From: Oscillospiraceae bacterium
Lineage (GTDB): Bacteria; Bacillota_A; Clostridia; Oscillospirales; Oscillospiraceae
Assembly (NCBI GenBank): GCA_017939025.1
Contig: JAGBAI010000083.1
Coordinates: forward strand, 1 to 7,251
DNA length: 7,251 bases
Direction: 5' to 3'
This document shows positions 5,521 through 7,251 of the stretch, one piece after another. The translations under genes were made by a program, and so were the position numbers. Position 1 is the stretch's first letter. Each line of letters begins with the position of its first letter. The notes beneath the pieces were generated by a model, which searched no databases, was not told the DNA's origin, and was given only the letters and a program-made list of their open reading frames with translations.

Positions 5521-5667
5521 GCTCCCTCTGACGAGGGAGCTGTCGCCGCAGGCGACTGAGGGAGAGAAAATGTTGAGGCTTGCACCATGTAACGTTAGAA
5601 AACAAAAGACTTCGGCTCTTTTCTCTCCCCCAGTCAGCTTCGCTGACAGCCCCTCGTCAGAGGGAGC
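5521..5667. repeat. Element D: inverted pair of two-hairpin repeats (GCTCCCTC type)
   Basis: The left arm has hairpin 1, GCTCCCTC (5521-5528) with GAGGGAGC (5533-5540), loop TGAC, then hairpin 2, GTCGCC (5542-5547) with GGCGAC (5551-5556), loop GCA, then TGAGGGAGAG. The right arm is the inverted copy: CTCTCCCCCA, GTCAGC (5633-5638) with GCTGAC (5642-5647), then AGCCCCTC (5648-5655) with GAGGGAGC (5660-5667, imperfect). A core of about 56 bases (5567-5622) separates them. It holds a small AAAAGA/TCTTTT hairpin. Six Ts at 5671-5676 follow the right arm, so on the plus strand this end could act as a back-up terminator. The element lies between two convergent genes and ends 13 bases from the glucosidase stop codon. 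Confidence 0.8.
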
Positions 5668-5680
5668 CTCTTTTTTGCGC

Positions 5681-7251
5681 TTACTTCCAGAGATAAACCT
5701 TACATTCGTAAGGCTTCAGCACATTGCGGTTGGGGGCTTCGTAGTTGCACAGAATCAGCTTGGATTTGGTCATATCAAAGCCCTTGGGAGTGGGGAATTT
5801 CACTTCCTTGTCGCTGAAGGAGCAGACCACCAGGATTTTTTGCTTCTCATCAGTCATGGAGTACATATAGAATTTGTCGGAGGCATGGAAGTATTCCCTG
5901 TAAACACCGTTTCTCACACAGGACAATGCTTTCCGCAGCTTCACAGCCTTGCGGTAGAAGTTCAGAATGGAATCGGGATCTTCCTCCTGCTGTGCCGTGT
6001 TCAGCCAGGTGTAATTTTTGTTGACGCTGATCCATGGGGTGTCGGCGGTGGTGAAGCCGGCGTTTTTCTCCCCGCTCCACTGGACGGGAGTCCGGGCGCT
6101 GTCACGGGCAGAGCGCCACTGGCGCTTCAGGCGTTCTTCCGGCGTTTTGTTCAGGGCGGTGTTATTGTAGTTCCAGATGGTCTGCACATCCCGGTACTGA
6201 CTGACATCCTCGGGCCGCCAGTTGATCATGCCGATCTCCTGACCCTGATAGATAAAGGGGGTACCCTTCTGGAACAGGTACATGGCGGCCAGCATTTTGC
6301 CGCTTTCCTTCCAGTAGAACTCACTGCCGTAGCGGGAGATGATCCGGGGGTGGTCATGGTTTTCAATATACAGGGAATTCCAGGCCTTACCCTCCAGCCC
6401 CTCCTGCCAGGAGGTGAAGGCTTTCTTCATCCGGCGCAGGCTGAAATTCATAGGATAGTAGTCCGACAGGAAACAGTCGGCGGCAACACACTGGAACTGG
6501 ATCATCATATCGATTTGACCGGTTTCCTCGTGGATATAATCCAGGGCCTTTTTCGGGGTGACCAGAGGAGCTTCGGCGATGGTGAAGCAGTCGTAGTGGT
6601 CCAGCACGTCTTCTTTAAACTCTGTCAGGTATTCGTGGATATGGGGGCCGTGGTTGTAGTGGGTCATGCCCTTGGAGGCAGGCATGATGTGGTCATCGGG
6701 AAGCCCTTCCTTCTTGGAAATGTAGGTGATGACATCCTCCCGGAAACCGTCCACGCCCATATCCAGCCAGAACTTCAGAATGTTCTTGACCTCTTCCCGG
6801 ACAAGCGGGTTGTCCATATTCAGGTCTGGCTGCTTGACCGCAAACAGGTGCAGGTAGTATTCCTGACGCACATCGTCCCATTGCCATGCCTTGCCCTCGA
6901 AGAAGGAATCCCAGTTGTTGGGCAGGCTGCCGTCGGGCTTGGCAGGCCGCCAGATGTAATAGTCGGTGTAGGGCTCGATCCGCTGCCGGGATTTCTGGAA
7001 CCATTCGTGCTCGTCACTGGTGTGGTTTACCACCAGATCCATGACGATCTTCATGTCCCGCTGGTGCGCACCCTCCAGCACTTTTTTGAAGGCCTCCATG
7101 CCGCCGAATTCCGGGGCGATGTCCATATAGTCGGCGATATCGTAGCCGCCGTCGGCACCGGGGGAGGGGTAGATGGGGGAGAACCAGATGCCGTCGCAGC
7201 CGAGGGATTTGATATAGTCCAGCTTTTCCAGGACGCCCCACAGGTCGCCCA
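5681..7251 (-). CDS. GH13 alpha-glucosidase (oligo-1,6-glucosidase type), N-terminus cut by window edge
   Basis: Hydrolyses terminal glucose from short alpha-glucans, probably in the cytoplasm. The window shows 522 codons from 7249 down to the stop at 5681-5683, starting inside GDLWGVLEKLDYIKSLG. The family usually has about 550-560 residues, so roughly 25-40 N-terminal ones are missing. Conserved GH13 regions, in order, are DLVVNHTSDEHEWF (region I), GVDGFREDVITYISK with the nucleophile Asp (codon 6734-6736), FTIAEAPLVT with the acid/base Glu (codon 6572-6574), and YIENHDHPRIISRYG with the third catalytic Asp (codon 6353-6355). GTPFIYQGQEIGM and the C-terminal beta domain ending LKPYECKVYLWK follow. 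Val after the nucleophile Asp is the residue associated with alpha-1,6 preference in this subfamily, so isomalto-oligosaccharides are a likely substrate. A trehalose-6-phosphate hydrolase is the main alternative. No transporter or regulator is visible in the window. Confidence 0.93.
   Translation of the reverse strand, partial: GDLWGVLEKLDYIKSLGCDGIWFSPIYPSPGADGGYDIADYMDIAPEFGGMEAFKKVLEGAHQRDMKIVMDLVVNHTSDEHEWFQKSRQRIEPYTDYYIWRPAKPDGSLPNNWDSFFEGKAWQWDDVRQEYYLHLFAVKQPDLNMDNPLVREEVKNILKFWLDMGVDGFREDVITYISKKEGLPDDHIMPASKGMTHYNHGPHIHEYLTEFKEDVLDHYDCFTIAEAPLVTPKKALDYIHEETGQIDMMIQFQCVAADCFLSDYYPMNFSLRRMKKAFTSWQEGLEGKAWNSLYIENHDHPRIISRYGSEFYWKESGKMLAAMYLFQKGTPFIYQGQEIGMINWRPEDVSQYRDVQTIWNYNNTALNKTPEERLKRQWRSARDSARTPVQWSGEKNAGFTTADTPWISVNKNYTWLNTAQQEEDPDSILNFYRKAVKLRKALSCVRNGVYREYFHASDKFYMYSMTDEKQKILVVCSFSDKEVKFPTPKGFDMTKSKLILCNYEAPNRNVLKPYECKVYLWK

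Noticed and set aside
5588..5620. Second ECF promoter (TGTAAC at 5588) inside element D
   Set aside because: No CGTC/GGTC-like -10 occurs at 16-17 bases, the site is in a repeat core, and no plus-strand gene follows before the convergent glucosidase.
1106..5667. CRISPR array or phage attachment site explanation for the repeats
   Set aside because: The units are inverted pairs at four separate sites, not direct repeats with regular spacers. No cas gene, integrase or tRNA is present.

Overview
The window looks like chromosomal DNA of a Gram-positive gut anaerobe, most likely a Clostridia member of the Oscillospiraceae/Ruminococcaceae type. This rests on strong AGGAGG-type ribosome binding sites, moderately GC-rich genes with AT-rich sigma-A-like promoters, an ECF sigma factor paired with a zinc-finger anti-sigma factor, and hairpin-forming intergenic repeats of a kind I associate with such genomes. 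The assignment to this group is inference, not proof.

Layout. Positions 1-986 (minus) hold nearly all of a phosphate acetyltransferase gene (pta), whose C-terminus runs off the left edge. A 375-base divergent intergenic region (987-1361) holds the pta promoter, a paired-hairpin repeat (element A) and a promoter for the next gene. On the plus strand follow a MinD/ParA-type ATPase (TTG start), element C, a methylglyoxal-synthase-like gene (GTG start) with substituted catalytic residues, element B, hisS (histidyl-tRNA synthetase) with a strong terminator, and a two-gene operon of an ECF sigma factor and its membrane anti-sigma factor, with its own terminator. Element D separates this from a minus-strand GH13 alpha-glucosidase gene (5681-7251) that is cut at its 5' end by the right edge.

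How the genes relate. Pta makes acetyl phosphate from acetyl-CoA, the usual acetate and ATP branch of fermentation, and its promoter and codon use suggest strong expression. The alpha-glucosidase would release glucose from short alpha-glucans or isomalto-oligosaccharides. The MinD-like gene beside an MgsA-like gene may be a remnant of the min/rodA/mgsA cell-shape cluster of other Clostridia, since no minC or minE is next to it. The sigma/anti-sigma pair is a self-contained envelope-signal switch, with a candidate ECF promoter just upstream.

The most interesting points are the MgsA-like protein, which keeps the fold and phosphate-binding motifs but has lost the catalytic aspartate, and two families of inverted paired-hairpin repeats (A/B and C/D). 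The four half-units of C and D differ in sequence but keep their base pairing. I found no CRISPR array, tRNA, rRNA, transposase or obvious defence system.
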